Shown here in pieces: positions 1-12,019 of a stretch of 55,111 bases of DNA; the stretch's first letter is position 1; each line of letters opens with the position of its first letter. The DNA is from Bondarzewia mesenterica. Lineage: Eukaryota; Basidiomycota; Agaricomycetes; Russulales; Bondarzewiaceae. The notes beneath the pieces are model-generated. The model searched no databases, was not told where the DNA came from, and saw only the letters and a program-made list of their open reading frames with translations. A program made the position numbers and the translations under genes. Location: NCBI GenBank assembly GCA_004802705.1, contig SGPL01000153.1, positions 6,306 to 61,416 of the forward strand, in the 5' to 3' direction.

Positions 1-1470
1 AANNNACTTGNNNTGNNGTNCATGGANNGAAAGAGGTCCGGCCATCGAATAATCAGATCNGGAACACCGTGGGGCAGCACCTTGTTCTTATTAGCCTGNC
101 GAGAGGTTTGATTTTGCTGGTGGACCCANATATCTAGTTCAGCTTGAAGCCACGGCACCGCAAGCCAAAGAAANGNGAGACTATTTACATAAAGATNAGC
201 GAAGTGAACAGGAGTGGTCCATGGGACTTTNACAGGAAATAAGGCTTACGTTTCAAGCTCNTTGGNGGGATCATACCATCCTTCATTTACTCCAAGATCA
301 AGCAAAGCCTCGAAGCCAGGAGCCCAATCACGGCGCAAGACTGACCATAGGATCTCNGGCTTCACATTCTTGCTCTTCCGCATCCAGCGATGTTGAAGTG
401 TTTCACCGAGCGATGGGTCTAGGTGACGTCTGATGGCAGTGTGCGCATTCGCGACGCNNAAATTCTCTGAGCCAAGGTCGCTCTGTGTTACCAGAGGGAC
501 TCCTGATTCACATAACATCACTGTCAATATCACTCCATGCTAGCATAGGCTCACATGAAAACTCANCGCCAAATTTTTGAGCAGCCTCGATATAGTAGCT
601 GGTAATCAGTTGAGGGTTCCGATTCGTATGCCAGATCTTGACCCAATTGATGTGACCAGCATGGACTTCANTACCACAGTGCAGGTACAAATTGAACCGT
701 TTCCACTTGTCGTGTTGATCTTGAGCCCAGCAGTCATGAACACCGGCNGACCAGTACCTGCGCCTNTTCAATCGCCCACGCCNTCGCNTGGCAACAGCTT
801 CGGGTTCATGCAACTTCAAATATTGTTCCACAAGTTCACTGATAAGTGCTATCAATGAAAACTTAGTCNTTGCTCGAAGATATCGAAAGCATACCATGGC
901 GCTCGGATACGATGCTGCACCCACAATGNGTCTGCTATTTTTTAGCTCCTCNTTCTAGAAAGCGCTTTCGTATCATGTCGACGTAAGGCTCAATACTCTC
1001 CAATGTGTGGGCCTGCTTGTGGGTGCCTTTGAGCCCCCATTTTGCTCGAAACNGTTTGACAGAGCTCTTGCTGTTCAACATTCAAACGCATGAGTGCTCA
1101 AACTCAACAGGAGAAACGGTCACATGCAGACAATTTACCTGAGGCCATAAATGTTGGTGTCAAAGTGACCTGCTGNGAGCTCTTTGATCTCTTTGTCGTT
1201 CTTTCGCAAGTTGTAGTAGTATNTCACAATCNGCCGCAAAACATCCTCGGGTGCTAAAGATGGGTGATTGGCATGAATTANAATGGGTCCATTTGGCAAA
1301 GAATAGTACTGACGGCAGGGTTTGTGCTGGTTGCGTTGAGCTGGCATACTTTGCAGCAGAAAAGATGCAGGATTCAAAGAGGTTGAGCAAAGAGTGGAGG
1401 TTAGCTGGAAACCANGNGGCGCGCAAANGTGAATTGATGGATCATATGATGTAGACACGTCNCGATCCAT
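1..1470 (-). mobile_element. DDE integrase element, partial
   Basis: A minus-strand coding remnant of the integrase-core proteins common in mushroom genomes, cut by the left edge. Read from about 1,459 downward there is an N-terminal helical segment (IKEL.AGHFDTNIYGL), then a piece near 1,020 reading THKQAHTLESIEPYVD, then the catalytic core. The core has AGVHDCWAQDQHDKW near 700-750, which should carry the first catalytic Asp, then IWHTNRNPQLITSYY. Next come TQSDLGSEN near 470-500 (second Asp) and TLQHRWMRKSKNV near 370-400. The C-terminal end near 60-110 reads NKNKVLPHGVPDLI. The parts lie in different frames with at least one stop between them near 950. Either introns join them or the copy is decayed; the Ns prevent a decision. 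No terminal inverted repeats are visible because the 3' side is outside the window. Confidence 0.75.
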
Positions 1471-3601
1471 ATGAATTTACTTCCGTTTTTGCTTTACTTG
1501 GATCTATTTCAANGCGTGCTCACACTGACTGACAGCAGGCTTTTCTCTCAGGTTGGTACGGTCATTCTGTTATTCCTAGATCACCTCAAGTTGCCTTACT
1601 CAGAAGTACAGATGCACAAAATGGCTGTATCAGCATGCGAGCAAGTCAATCACAGCTATCCAGCATGTGTAGCCCAGTCGAACGCTCCAGCGCACAAATG
1701 TACCACAGCCAGAAAATATATCAGGTCAGCTTTTGGAGACTTACTGTACATTAGTGCTGAATCTGCTGGCAGTGCTGGACCCTCTGGTGTGACTTTTAGA
1801 CTCAGACATCTTGCATGGCAGTTTGGTATGTCCACATCCTCGAACTCTCCCTATGCATGCTCACATCTCTGTGCTAAGATCCGCTGCACTTCCTGTAACA
1901 TACCTTGGAACTGTTCGATAACANGCAGTGGGNGCAGCTGGGATATCAGCTGCAGTAGTAGGGCAGACCGCGGGCAGAGTACGATGCGTGGTGCGCNCGC
2001 AGACGCCCACGGGCTCGCAGTGTGCTGGCAGGTCGGGGTTTACGAAAGAGGTAGAAGCCAACATTGGTGCGTGCTCCTTCATATCATTTCTGAACACTGT
2101 GATTTCTTTTNCCAAAATTTGATTTAACACAGATTTCNTCATGGTCTGTGCATTTCATACGCTGGAGGTCCTATCGCCATTCGGGTGACTTGGATAGCAA
2201 ACGGCNCATGCGACNCTCCCCCCNTGGTGGTGCACAATTTAGCTGCAGATTCTCGGCAGCTCGGGGTCGTGCAGGCACTAGCAAGTNGTGCGATTCCATT
2301 TGCACTGCGTTTGGCTTTCTCTCGCCTGATGATAGATCACGAGCCGGTTCGCACTGAGAGCAGGGACGCGCATGTCACGGTGAAACTGGAAACTTTGGGG
2401 TGGTGGAGGAGATAACTGTCGTGTTTTCGAGGTCATTGCTGATGTTTGGGTGGGAATACNTGCGTGCTGGTCAGTGGATCNTCCGCAATGTGCTAATGTT
2501 GTTTTGGTGTGTGAGTATTTGCAGATGAAGTCTTTGCCCACCTACCCGGNGCNGTTTTCTTGATCAACGGCTCATTATTTTGATGGTGCTTCCCTCCTGT
2601 GCATGCGCACCATCACCTGGGAGTGAGCAATCTATGCCATTGTATCATGTTGTGCTACGGCATCGCGTGGCAGGTGCTCCTTTCTGCTTTGTTGGCAGTG
2701 CACCATCACGATATGGAGGAGTCTCACGATGGCGATNATCACTCAGACTGGGGCATTGTGGCAACATGGCGCAGTATGGGTGAAAGGAGTTCCCCCACAG
2801 GAAAGAGGGGTCGAAGAGGTTCTTCTGGATGACAATGGGATGACNTCTGGGTCACCTGCTGGTGCCGCTTGTCAACGGTGACAGTGTGTGGTGTCGAGGA
2901 GAGGTTGAAGAAGGATGATGAGNGCGGTGTCAAGGAGACATAGAAGAAGGANGACGAGCTGCTGCTCNGTGTCGCGTTGAACATGGCCCCACCTGAGGGG
3001 CATTGGGGCAGCTTCNCCCCATGCTCGACCTCCGCTGAAGGCCTTNGCGAGAATCCACCTAAGATGCTCGTGCGCTGATTTGGATGATGTTTTTGTCTAT
3101 CCTGTCACATCATGCTGATCAACAGACTCCCATATCTCCGNGCACACATTGCATCNATCAGTTGTGGAATAGGCGGCNGNNGTGTGGNGGACCGTATGAC
3201 AATGCGGGGGNNGAGCAATGGGCATCCGCTCACTCTGCTCTGCCTCCTCTATTTACGCGAAAGTAGTGAGTTCCGGACCAGCCGNNCANNGAGGCTCGTA
3301 TGGGAGGCTGGCAGCATGTTCTCTCGGGACACATTTGATGCAACACCTATACTGTATGTCCACGTNAATTACCGCTCTTTCAAGACTGTTATTTATATAA
3401 ATATATTTGGACGACCACTCATCTGCAGGAGTTGGTGCGAGCTACCGGTACGCTGCATCATTCTTGGTTTGTGATATGAACTGTAACAGTTCAGCAAGCC
3501 ACAGTCAGCCACCAGGAACAGTTTGATAACAGCACTCTATCACTGAGAACCTCGCATTTTGTTCCGCCCTACGTCATCTTTCTTGCTGCCTCCACATTGT
3601 T
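1471..3601. other. No gene recognised
   Basis: There are short open frames on both strands, interrupted by Ns, but no family I recognise and no consistent exon chain. A minus-strand frame at 1,861-2,142 is the longest with protein-like character but matches nothing I know. The tract between the integrase relic and the alpha-kinase gene is probably transposon flank or decayed repeat. Confidence 0.5.
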
Positions 3602-6437
3602 ATGTCTCAGGATCCTTCAATTCTCGTCAGCTTTACTGGCGACGATGATGGCCGACAAGAACACTGTCGGAGGAAAGAATGTAGGAAGACGNGCCCGAGA
3701 TCAGAGATGAAGTTCCTAAAGAACAAAAACAACCCGGAGCAGGGTGGTGGCTACGTCTGCTTGGAGGGATGCCTTGATCATTATCGCAGAAAGGAGGGCA
3801 CCCTTATGGTGTCATCGAGTACGTCTCTCACTTGTTTTTGCATCCGCGTTTATATACATTGACATATATGGACATTTGTAGTCCAACCTCAGCATTCGNG
3901 AGTCACAGCTGCTTCCGCTCCACAGCTTCCACCTGCACGCTCTGCAGTTCCTCTTGTTCTGCCGTCCCCTCAGCCCATTCGTAGGCAAACTGCTGCAGCC
4001 CAAAGAGGAGGTTTGAGTGGCACCTCAGACTCATGAAGTTGACACCGTCTCATTGTTGCTTTCTCTTAGATGTTTCAAACCCCGTACNTGCGATCGGCAA
4101 CATGGGTCCACCTGCGATTCCTTCTGGCCCCCGCATCACCATTCCTGGAAGTCATTTTGCGCATGCACCATCGCTCTTGCCTTCATGCATTGAGTTCATT
4201 GGTACCATGAAGCCGAGTGGGTATACCGAAGCTCACCAATGGTATGACATCATGCGGAGGATGTTTCAAGACTGAGCATATCGAGATCCACGTGCAGAGG
4301 TTGTGACGATCTCGGCTACCTTGAGGGCGAAAGAGCNTGGATGAAAGAACAAGATCCCATTGCCTGTGAGTCTATTCCAAACTATGTCAGTCAATTGTTA
4401 TATTTAATGCCAGTTTNAGGGTGTTGAAGAGTGCATTGGCGCTGTTCCTGCAAAGATTGGTGCNGATGATCTCAAGAAACTTGTTTTCGCAGCTCTTTTA
4501 CNACCGTTCTACAAGCTCTGGCACAACTTTCCTCTCTCGCTGAAGGATGTCAAGCTCTGTCAATCCTCGGGAGTGGAGTTCATTCCAGGTACCCTTATAA
4601 TTGTCTATCAGGAGTGTCTTAGGGGTGCCAGGTCAACGTTCAAATCGCAGAAGATTACGGTCGTAATGGAGATTGTCGAGTATGAGACATACGAGGAGAT
4701 GGATGCNCATGCCGTTCGTCGCCAGGTGCACCACTCTTGCACTTCAAGTTTCTCGTGCCTCTTTGATATGTATTACCACATGTATTTGCATAGGCTGAGC
4801 TAGAGTGCGAGCNGACACCTGCCAGAAATATTGCACAAGCTGGTGCATCATCGAGCCAGTCATCAAGACATCAATATGACATTGGGGATTCTANGATGCA
4901 TCTAGCGGTGAGGCTAAGTTACACATTCANGGAGGGGGGTCTTATTATATCTCAATATAGGCTGCTTTTACGACCTCGTCCATTTTTCAGGGCCAGGACA
5001 ACACGCCTGCCTCACGAGCGCCTTCTGGGCTGTCTAAGCAGCTCAACAAATTATCCTTACCNGTTACTGCAAGAGAGGCTGATTCGNGTCAGGCNAAAGC
5101 ATCTTTGAGTATAGGTGCCTCACTGATACCCTCGAAGCGCCCATCTCATGAGGTACGGCTCAATTTATTTATNAATGAAGTGCATACTTAATGCACAGCA
5201 TTTTCAGGATACCAGTCGCATTCAACTGCCTGCTAAACGTATCGCCTCTGGACCGATTGACATTGAACGCCTTCAAGCTGCTCTACGCCNACAATCTGCN
5301 GCTACGCCACGAGATTTTCGCCCTCTTTGTAAGTGAAACACTTTCAGTTACGCTGCCATAGCTGATCATTAAATGGCAGTCAAAGTGAAGTGCATCCCGA
5401 TCTGGATTCACAGGCGCCCCCGACACTCCTTCCATGATCTGGTCAACTTGGACAAGCNCTGGCAAGATGACCTTCTCCCTCCTATTGATAATGATCTCTT
5501 TTATGACCCGAAGTCCCCATCNGAGTTTGGTGCATTCAAAAAGGCACAGATGGGCAGACTTGGTCAAGATATCTTCGAAACTGGCTCCAAAGCCATCGCA
5601 GTCAAGCAAGCCTTCTANCATGATGACGATAAACCAACTCGCATTCTCTATGACCACCTCAGTCAGGCCCAACACCTTACCATAGAGATGAACTGTCTCG
5701 TCTGGGCCAGCGCTTTGATGGAACTGNTTTATGACTTCATCANGGAGCAGGCCNAGATTCGAGGTGAGCGGGCACCCTTTGACATACCGCAGATGNGGTT
5801 CATGCACATNGGCCTAGCTGTTGCGCAGCAACCTGTCAATGACAAGCAGTTCGCTTGTTTGCTGGAAGAGTGGGTGGATGTGAAATCTCAGGGATCATTT
5901 CGCAAGTATATGGGAAATGGATCAGCTGAGCCCTTTGATCTCATTGATCCTACNGATGCTCATCGTGCAGCCTTNTGTGCCTTCGCTCAACATGTCATGT
6001 GGGCGAAGACTNAAGGCTATGCCTTCGTGGCTGATTTCCAAGGTACGTTTGTAGAGTTCTCCATCCCTTAGTCCTTGATGCTNATATTTAATCAACTGTA
6101 GGTGGCAATAGCCTGTTGACGGATCCTCAGATTATCACCAACCCGTCTGTCATGTTCCATGCATCATTCTGTCTGTTGGCACTGACAATATCATCGTAGG
6201 ACTCTCGGTAACAACATCTTTGNGGCAGGCAATTTTCGCCTTCTTCATCAAAACTTTCTGACNGAGCATGTTTGCAATGCTTTCTGCAAGTATTACCGTG
6301 ACGCACTTTGCAAGTTTCCTGCTGCCGAGATTGAGCGATCCCACAAGTATNTCGAGATATCGAGTTTATCAAAAACTGGCGATGAACTCGATATCCCTGC
6401 TCCATTGGAAGTGCCCACTTTTATCCGCTGTAAGTGA
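3602..6437 (+). CDS. Alpha-type atypical protein kinase
   Basis: This is a multi-exon gene for an alpha-kinase, the atypical Ser/Thr kinase family expanded in many Agaricomycetes. The N-terminal exon at 3,602 (ATG) gives a basic, Cys-containing segment with EHCRRKECRK and GGYVCLEGCLDHYRRKEGT, possibly zinc-binding. The kinase domain runs from about 5,373 to 6,430. It has a core segment ending GYAFVADFQG at about 6,020-6,043, then after an intron GGNSLLTDPQI at 6,103-6,135, the alpha-kinase metal and substrate loop. The stop at 6,197 disappears if a GT-AG intron 6,145-6,199 is removed. The frame then continues as TLGNNIF.AGNF and EHVCNAFCKYY, the Cys/His zinc-binding end of the family. Exon joints in 4,280-5,372 were not resolved and several residues are hidden by Ns. 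Its neighbours are repeats. The substrate cannot be inferred. The exact 3' end is uncertain. Confidence 0.72.
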
Positions 6438-8490
6438 TCTTACACATTGTTGATGCTCGTGCTCGTGCTTAGGACTGGATGGTCTATCTCAGAACATAAA
6501 GCGCGAGCAGCTTTAAATGTCAACGTGTCCGGCTCTCACATGCCGGATGTTTGAAGGNAACNTAATTANAATAAGAATATTGAGATAGCGGGCTAAATAT
6601 GTAGTGTGCTTCTCATTGCGATATGAATCTATGATTGTGCTCGTAAGGATATTGTGATAGCCTCAATCATTTGTCATACAAGATGAGTACGAGAACATCA
6701 ATCAAGTCCCCACTCTTGCTCACGTCATTCATATTCATCACATGTGCCGTCTGATCTGCCAATATGCCACCAGCCTTTTCGCACAACACCTCGACTCTTC
6801 GGCAATGCTTTNGGTGCGAAATTCCTACTGCTCACTGANAGCACGGGCTTTCAAGGGATTGAATGCTTACGTGCACCAATGGTAGCTGTGGAAGCAGCAT
6901 TCTCCTCGCCCGNGAATGCAGGGACAACCTTGTTCTTGNGCACNTTGGGTGTCACCAGCGGGGATCTGNNGATCGGGGCCAAGATGTTGATAGAAATGAC
7001 ACCTGCACATTTCTTTGGTTGCNTGATAGCTACAGCAAAAAAGATCACAATGACAATGTCAGCGCCACGTGCATCAAAAATCTAAGAGTAGGGCATTGGG
7101 AAGGAGGGGTTGTCACCTTCCACGGCCCGAACGCGGGGTTGTGAANGCGAANNNGCATGGCCGGTGCGTGCTGNTGCAAGTGCGCCATCNTTGTCCTTCC
7201 TAGTCTTTGGAACTATGAGTGAGGCATTCTNNTTGCCGGCCGACACGGCAGCCTTACCGCACTTGGTCTTCTGCTCCTTCTCATGCTGGTCTCTGCTGAG
7301 ACGTCAAGTGGACCCTTTCCCACAACTGAAGGGAGTGGCNATGTGACGTAANACACACTCATGGATTTGCTTGAAACAAGTTTAGGGTGTATCAGTTNAA
7401 TTGAGCAAGAACCGAAAACAGGGCCAGATTAGAGAGGACGTACGGTGAAATGAGACAATGGCATCAAGTACTTAGTGAGGAGAGAGGAGACTTANGAAAA
7501 AGGCACTTGAACTATATTGTGAGCATCGACACGCATAGGAAGGGGGNGAGGGCAATATATACCCTGTCTATCCACGCATGAATGTGTTTAGTGAATGCGG
7601 CAGGATACATACCTGGTCCAAGGTGAGGCGGTCGATGCGGCTGTGACNTCGAGCTCAGCAAACAACTGTCCNAAATCCCNTGGTCGTTCAACACTGATCT
7701 GAGTCCAANGTAGGCTCGCCGACCCAGATTTCCACNGGCTTGCCAACAACGCCCGCCCTGGATCTGACGCGCACCAGGCGCACACCCGCGGCNTGCATGA
7801 GGAGGTCCCAGAGTNTGAGTTCTGCGGGGTCGCGCTGTTTGTAGGTGAGGATGAGGAGGGGTAGCGAGCGTGGAGGAGAGCAGNGTATAACCATTTACTA
7901 GTAACTACACATACGAGGATAATCACGTGATGGCGGCCAAGGGTTGCATATTATTATAGACAATATCGTTATGGTGTCCGAGGTCTAGCAGGTCATGCCG
8001 AGTGTTGTGGCGTGGCAAAGTATTTATTTGTAGCTGGTCTCTCCCGGATTCCATACTTTTACTGGTGGACACCGACCCGACCTCACCCCCTATTATCAGG
8101 GGTCCTGCTTGAGTTTGGCAGATTTTGGCAGGGTCACATGGTGTCACATGCAGATCAAGGACTGGGGTGTCATAAAATTCGACCTTCAGATCGTTTTGCA
8201 AACAACTCTTGGCTAATTAATCCATTGGCTTTCAGAGTTGGAGGATATGATCTTAAGATAGTATATTAGCTAACTAAAAGCTTTGTTTTGTGTAAAACCA
8301 ATAGAATCTGACTGAGAACACATCGGGCAAAGTTGTGGATCAAGGAATTCTGGGTCAACATTGTATGCTTGCAATGTGATCACGTGGTAATTTTCTGTCG
8401 CGTGTGTCACTGTCACAATATCGCGCCTATTCGTTGAACCCTTCACCAGCCCACACAGTCAAGCTAGTCAAGCTTTGTTCTTTCGCTCTG
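6438..8490. other. No gene recognised
   Basis: Short frames with Ns occur up to 7,884. On the minus strand around 7,640-7,880 two frames together read like protein (RDPAEL.LWDLLM, GVRLVRVRSRAGVVGK), possibly a small exon or decayed gene, but no family is recognisable. 7,900-8,490 is AT-rich intergenic sequence ahead of APC2. Confidence 0.45.
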
Positions 8491-8498
8491 TATATAAA
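8491..8498 (+). promoter_or_regulatory. TATA-like box of APC2
   Basis: The sequence tatataaa lies about 70 bases before the APC2 ATG at 8,565. The position fits a fungal TATA element, but no transcript start is known. Confidence 0.45.
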
Positions 8499-8564
8499 CA
8501 AGCGGTCTCCATCTCCTGTTAATCCGACTTCAACACTTATTTTAGGTGCTCTCCAGCACTCGTG

Positions 8565-11500
8565 ATGGCCTCCGATACCGTGCGTGCTCAAGTAGGCGCC
8601 AAATGGCAGGATGCATTCACTCGCCTCAACCGCAGCGCACCTGGTATAACTGGTCTGATGACATTCAGTGAGGTGTGATTATATGCTTTTGAATGAAAGC
8701 CTGATACTTGACACTGTCATCTGGGCTGATCAGGCCTGGAAGATCTCGACTGACTTCATGTACCCAAGAAATATGGGCGATCCACCCAAGGACTTCAGTG
8801 AGTTCAATAGGATATACAGATGCCATCCATAGGAATTGAGCATTTTCATATGCTTACTATTTCCTTGGACCTGTAAGACTCTCAGGAAGTCAGAGGGGCA
8901 TTCGATGTCTTGATGCAATGCAGGATGCTACCTATGCTTCTCGAAAACTTTATTGGTGCGTGCTGGCTGACTGGTTCGATTTCGTGGTGGAGGTTTCATA
9001 CTGCTTACAGAGGATATGCGCAAGCGAAAGTATCTCATAGAAGAGGACGTAACAAAGTACATGGAACAATACAAGGTATGAGCCACTTCATATCGCAGGC
9101 GCATAGCACAAAGGTGCACGACGTGACTCATGAATAGGCTACTGGTGATCCTGAAGTGATTGCTCGGCTTGTATATTGTCTTGCAGAGTGGTTCAAGACA
9201 TGGTCACCAGGTGGAGAGTGAGTACAATCACTTCAAATGCCACGGCTCCTCCAACGCTCCCAGTCCACCCAGACTAGGCCATACAATCACTTCAACATAC
9301 ATCGTCCATTTCCAAACACACGTATTCTCTGCCCTCCCCCCGACATTCGCAGGAGGATTCAAGAAGCTAGTTGCGGCTACTATACAAGCAACGACTGGCA
9401 AAGCATCATCATCATCTGCTTCTTTTCTAGATCCCAAGCTTTGGACAGCTTTCGAGATGCTCGGGCTTGTCGATCGTTATGAATCTCTGATCGCCAGTGT
9501 CTGCTATGAACACATCGAGAACTATGTTCTAGAAACATGTACAGGCAAGTGGGACGAGCCAATGTTGAGTACTCTTCGAGAATGGATGGCCGACAAAGTT
9601 GTTCCATGGATGTTACTGCCTTATGCTAGAGGCGCTCGTAACGGTGACTGTCACTTTTTCCTATACGCAGGCGCTAGTCTAATCAAGTCGCTTTGCGTCC
9701 GTTTTCAGCGGAAGAGGCGAGGACAATGTTGCAGGGTGTCGGTTCTCGTTTCGATTTTCATGTTTGCAAGACATTATGCGACCTTCGGTTAGCACTTCTA
9801 TATAAATATCTGATCTCGCTCTGAGTCGCCTCATTGAAGGACAAAGGAAATCTTTGACATTATCGTTGATTATCCGGAGTCGACGCCAGCTCTACAAGAC
9901 CTCAAGGTTTGTTTATTTGTGGTTCCATTTTCTGTGATAACTTGATATTGTTTTATTGTGTCACAGGAATGCCTGGCGCGCGTTGACCAACGTTCCGGCT
10001 TAGTCCAGTCACTTCGTAGGGCGTAAGTCTTCGCCTGTTTTTCTTTCTTAATCCAGATGTAGGGCTTATGCTTTCTACGTTTGTTCGTCGTGTAGGAATA
10101 AGAAACGACTTCTTCACCCTGGCGCAGACACGAAGGACATCCTGACCCAATACGTTTCCATAATCCGATGCCTTCGTATCGTCGACCCACCAGGAGTTCT
10201 ACTGTTCAAAGTAGCAGATCCAATTCGACGATACCTTCGGTATGTAAATGTCACGTTCATCAACGCCTTTAAATCATCTTGAATCTTCGCACAGGGAGAG
10301 GCCGGACACCATCCGTTGTATTGTCGCTAGTCTAGTGGGAGATGGTGAAAGTGGTGACTCCCTGGTTGATGACAGTGATCCCATTCAGCCACTACAAAGT
10401 GCTCAGGTAGACGACTATCTGGATCCAAATTGGGAGCCTGAACCAACTGATGCAGGACCCGGTGAGTAACTCGTCAGTGGCAGATTTTGCTGAACTTAGG
10501 AATTCTTTTAATTGGGCGCAGAATTCCGAACAAACAAACCAAGTGACGTGATTAGCACTCTTGTCAGCATCTATGATTCGAAGGACTTGTTCGTGAAAGA
10601 ATTGCAGGTGCTCTTGGCTCAGCGTTTGCTGGCGATCACGGACGGGAATTTCGAAAAAGAGGTTATTTGCGTTTACTTTGATTTTTTCAATAACGAATGT
10701 CATATGCATCCACATCTTTTTGCAGCGTCGAAATATTGAGATTCTCAAAGTCCGATTCGGTGAAGGTCCGCTGCAAGTGTGCGAGGTCATGCTGAAGGAC
10801 ATGACGGATTCCAGGCGGATAGACCAACATGTCCAGTCGCAAATGAGTGTACGTCGTGTTCTTCCCCTTTGTTCTTATAGCCGTTCGGTGGCTTAATGCC
10901 AGACAGTCTATCATGCATCCGACAATTATTTCTCGACATTTCTGGCCACCGTTGCAAACAAGCACGTTTAGTATGCCAGGCCAGTTCAATGAGTACGTCG
11001 TCTGTCGCCCTATCCGATTTCTGCTGACGATTTTGAATATTCATAAGAATACAAGCAACTTATGCACGCGAATACGTGACGTTCAAACCGGACAAAAAAC
11101 TTCGCTGGCTACCTCATCTGGGAACCATCCAACTAGACATCGAGTTGCAAGATCGCACCGTCACCGTGGACGTGGCGCCTCTAGAAGCAGCGTTCATCGA
11201 ACTCTTCTCCAAGAAAGGCATGTTCTCTTTGCCTCCTTTTCCCTCTGCAATAACTCATTTTCCCGGGCACACACACAGACGTATGGACAGTCGAACAGCT
11301 AATTTCACGTGTTGGTTCCGTCGACCGCACGTCGGCTCTCAAGGCCCTTGCGGCATGGGTCGACCTCGGCGTTCTGAAGGAAGAACAGCACGACACTTTC
11401 CGGTTACTCGAGCAGGCCGATGCATCGCGGACGAATCTCAAGCCTTCCGGATCGAGAACAGTCATAGAAGAGCAGCCTTCGGTGCTGTCGGTGCAGCAGC

Positions 11501-11777
11501 AGCAGGCGGAGCAGATGAAGGTCTTCTGGAAGGTCGGTTCAATGACCAACACCTGTGAAACAATCACTAAACCTGTCATTGTCTTGGCCGGCCGCAACAG
11601 TTCATCGAGGGCATGCTTACGAATCTGGGGTCACTGCCGCTCGACCGAATACAGAATATGCTCAAGTTCGCGCCAGGGTACGATCGGTCGGTGGATCAGC
11701 TTGCGGCGTTTATGGAGGCTGCACGACGAGAGGGGCTCGTCACTGTCAAAGACGGGATGTGGAGATTAAATCGCTAG
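8565..11777 (+). CDS. APC2: Anaphase-promoting complex subunit 2 (cullin)
   Basis: APC2 is the cullin-like scaffold of the anaphase-promoting complex, the nuclear ubiquitin ligase that degrades cyclins and securin. It binds the RING subunit APC11. I follow a continuous chain of some 15 exons from ATG 8,565 (MASDTVRAQVGAKWQDAF) to TAG 11,775-11,777. Diagnostic stretches are HPGADTKDILTQYVSIIRCL and DPIRRYLR (10,115-10,240), then ISTLVSIYDSKDLFVKELQ (10,550-10,610) and NIEILKVRFGEGPLQVCEVM (10,735-10,790), the cullin core. FKPDKKLRWLPHLGTIQLDI (11,080-11,140) is the cullin beta segment. The last exon (11,602-11,777) is the APC2-type winged helix, FIEGMLTNLGSLPLDRIQNM, ending WRLN. A 54-nt intron joins the N-terminal frame (LPMLLENFI) to EDMRKRKYLIEEDVTKYM. 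It converges with the YEATS gene, 242 bases away. Confidence 0.93.
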
Positions 11778-12019
11778 TAGTGCGCATTAGATGTCCTCTG
11801 ATCGTTTCGAGCAAGATTGTACTTATTAAGAGGTAAAATCTGACGAAGTGGTCTACGTTCAAGCATGGCAAAACTGCTGGATCACGTCCCCACCACTTAA
11901 TTCAATTGAAAACAATTTCCTATCATCTACTGTTAGTACAGTTATATTTCTTCCCATCTACACGCCCAGTATCCACCTCCCACGCTCCCCTTCCTTCTTC
12001 CTCTACATAACAATCGCCT

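Larger units (their letters stand above)
1..7884. other. Ambiguous-base zone, repeat-like
   Basis: Single N characters are scattered through this stretch, often every 20-150 bases, and the last one is at 7,884. The remaining 47 kb has none that I can see. The Ns are isolated rather than in gap-sized runs, so they look like positions where reads or repeat copies disagreed, not scaffold gaps. The zone also contains a transposon relic and long tracts with no recognisable gene. This fits a collapsed repeat consensus or a heterozygous region, but the sequence alone cannot tell which. Confidence 0.8.

Noticed and set aside
6145..6199. Stop and frame break in the alpha-kinase domain suggesting a pseudogene.
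   Set aside because: A GT-AG intron removes the stop and restores a good family C terminus.
8930..9080. Frame break in the N-terminal half of APC2.
   Set aside because: A 54-nt intron in phase 1 links LPMLLENFI to EDMRKRKYLIEEDVTKYM; the gene looks intact.
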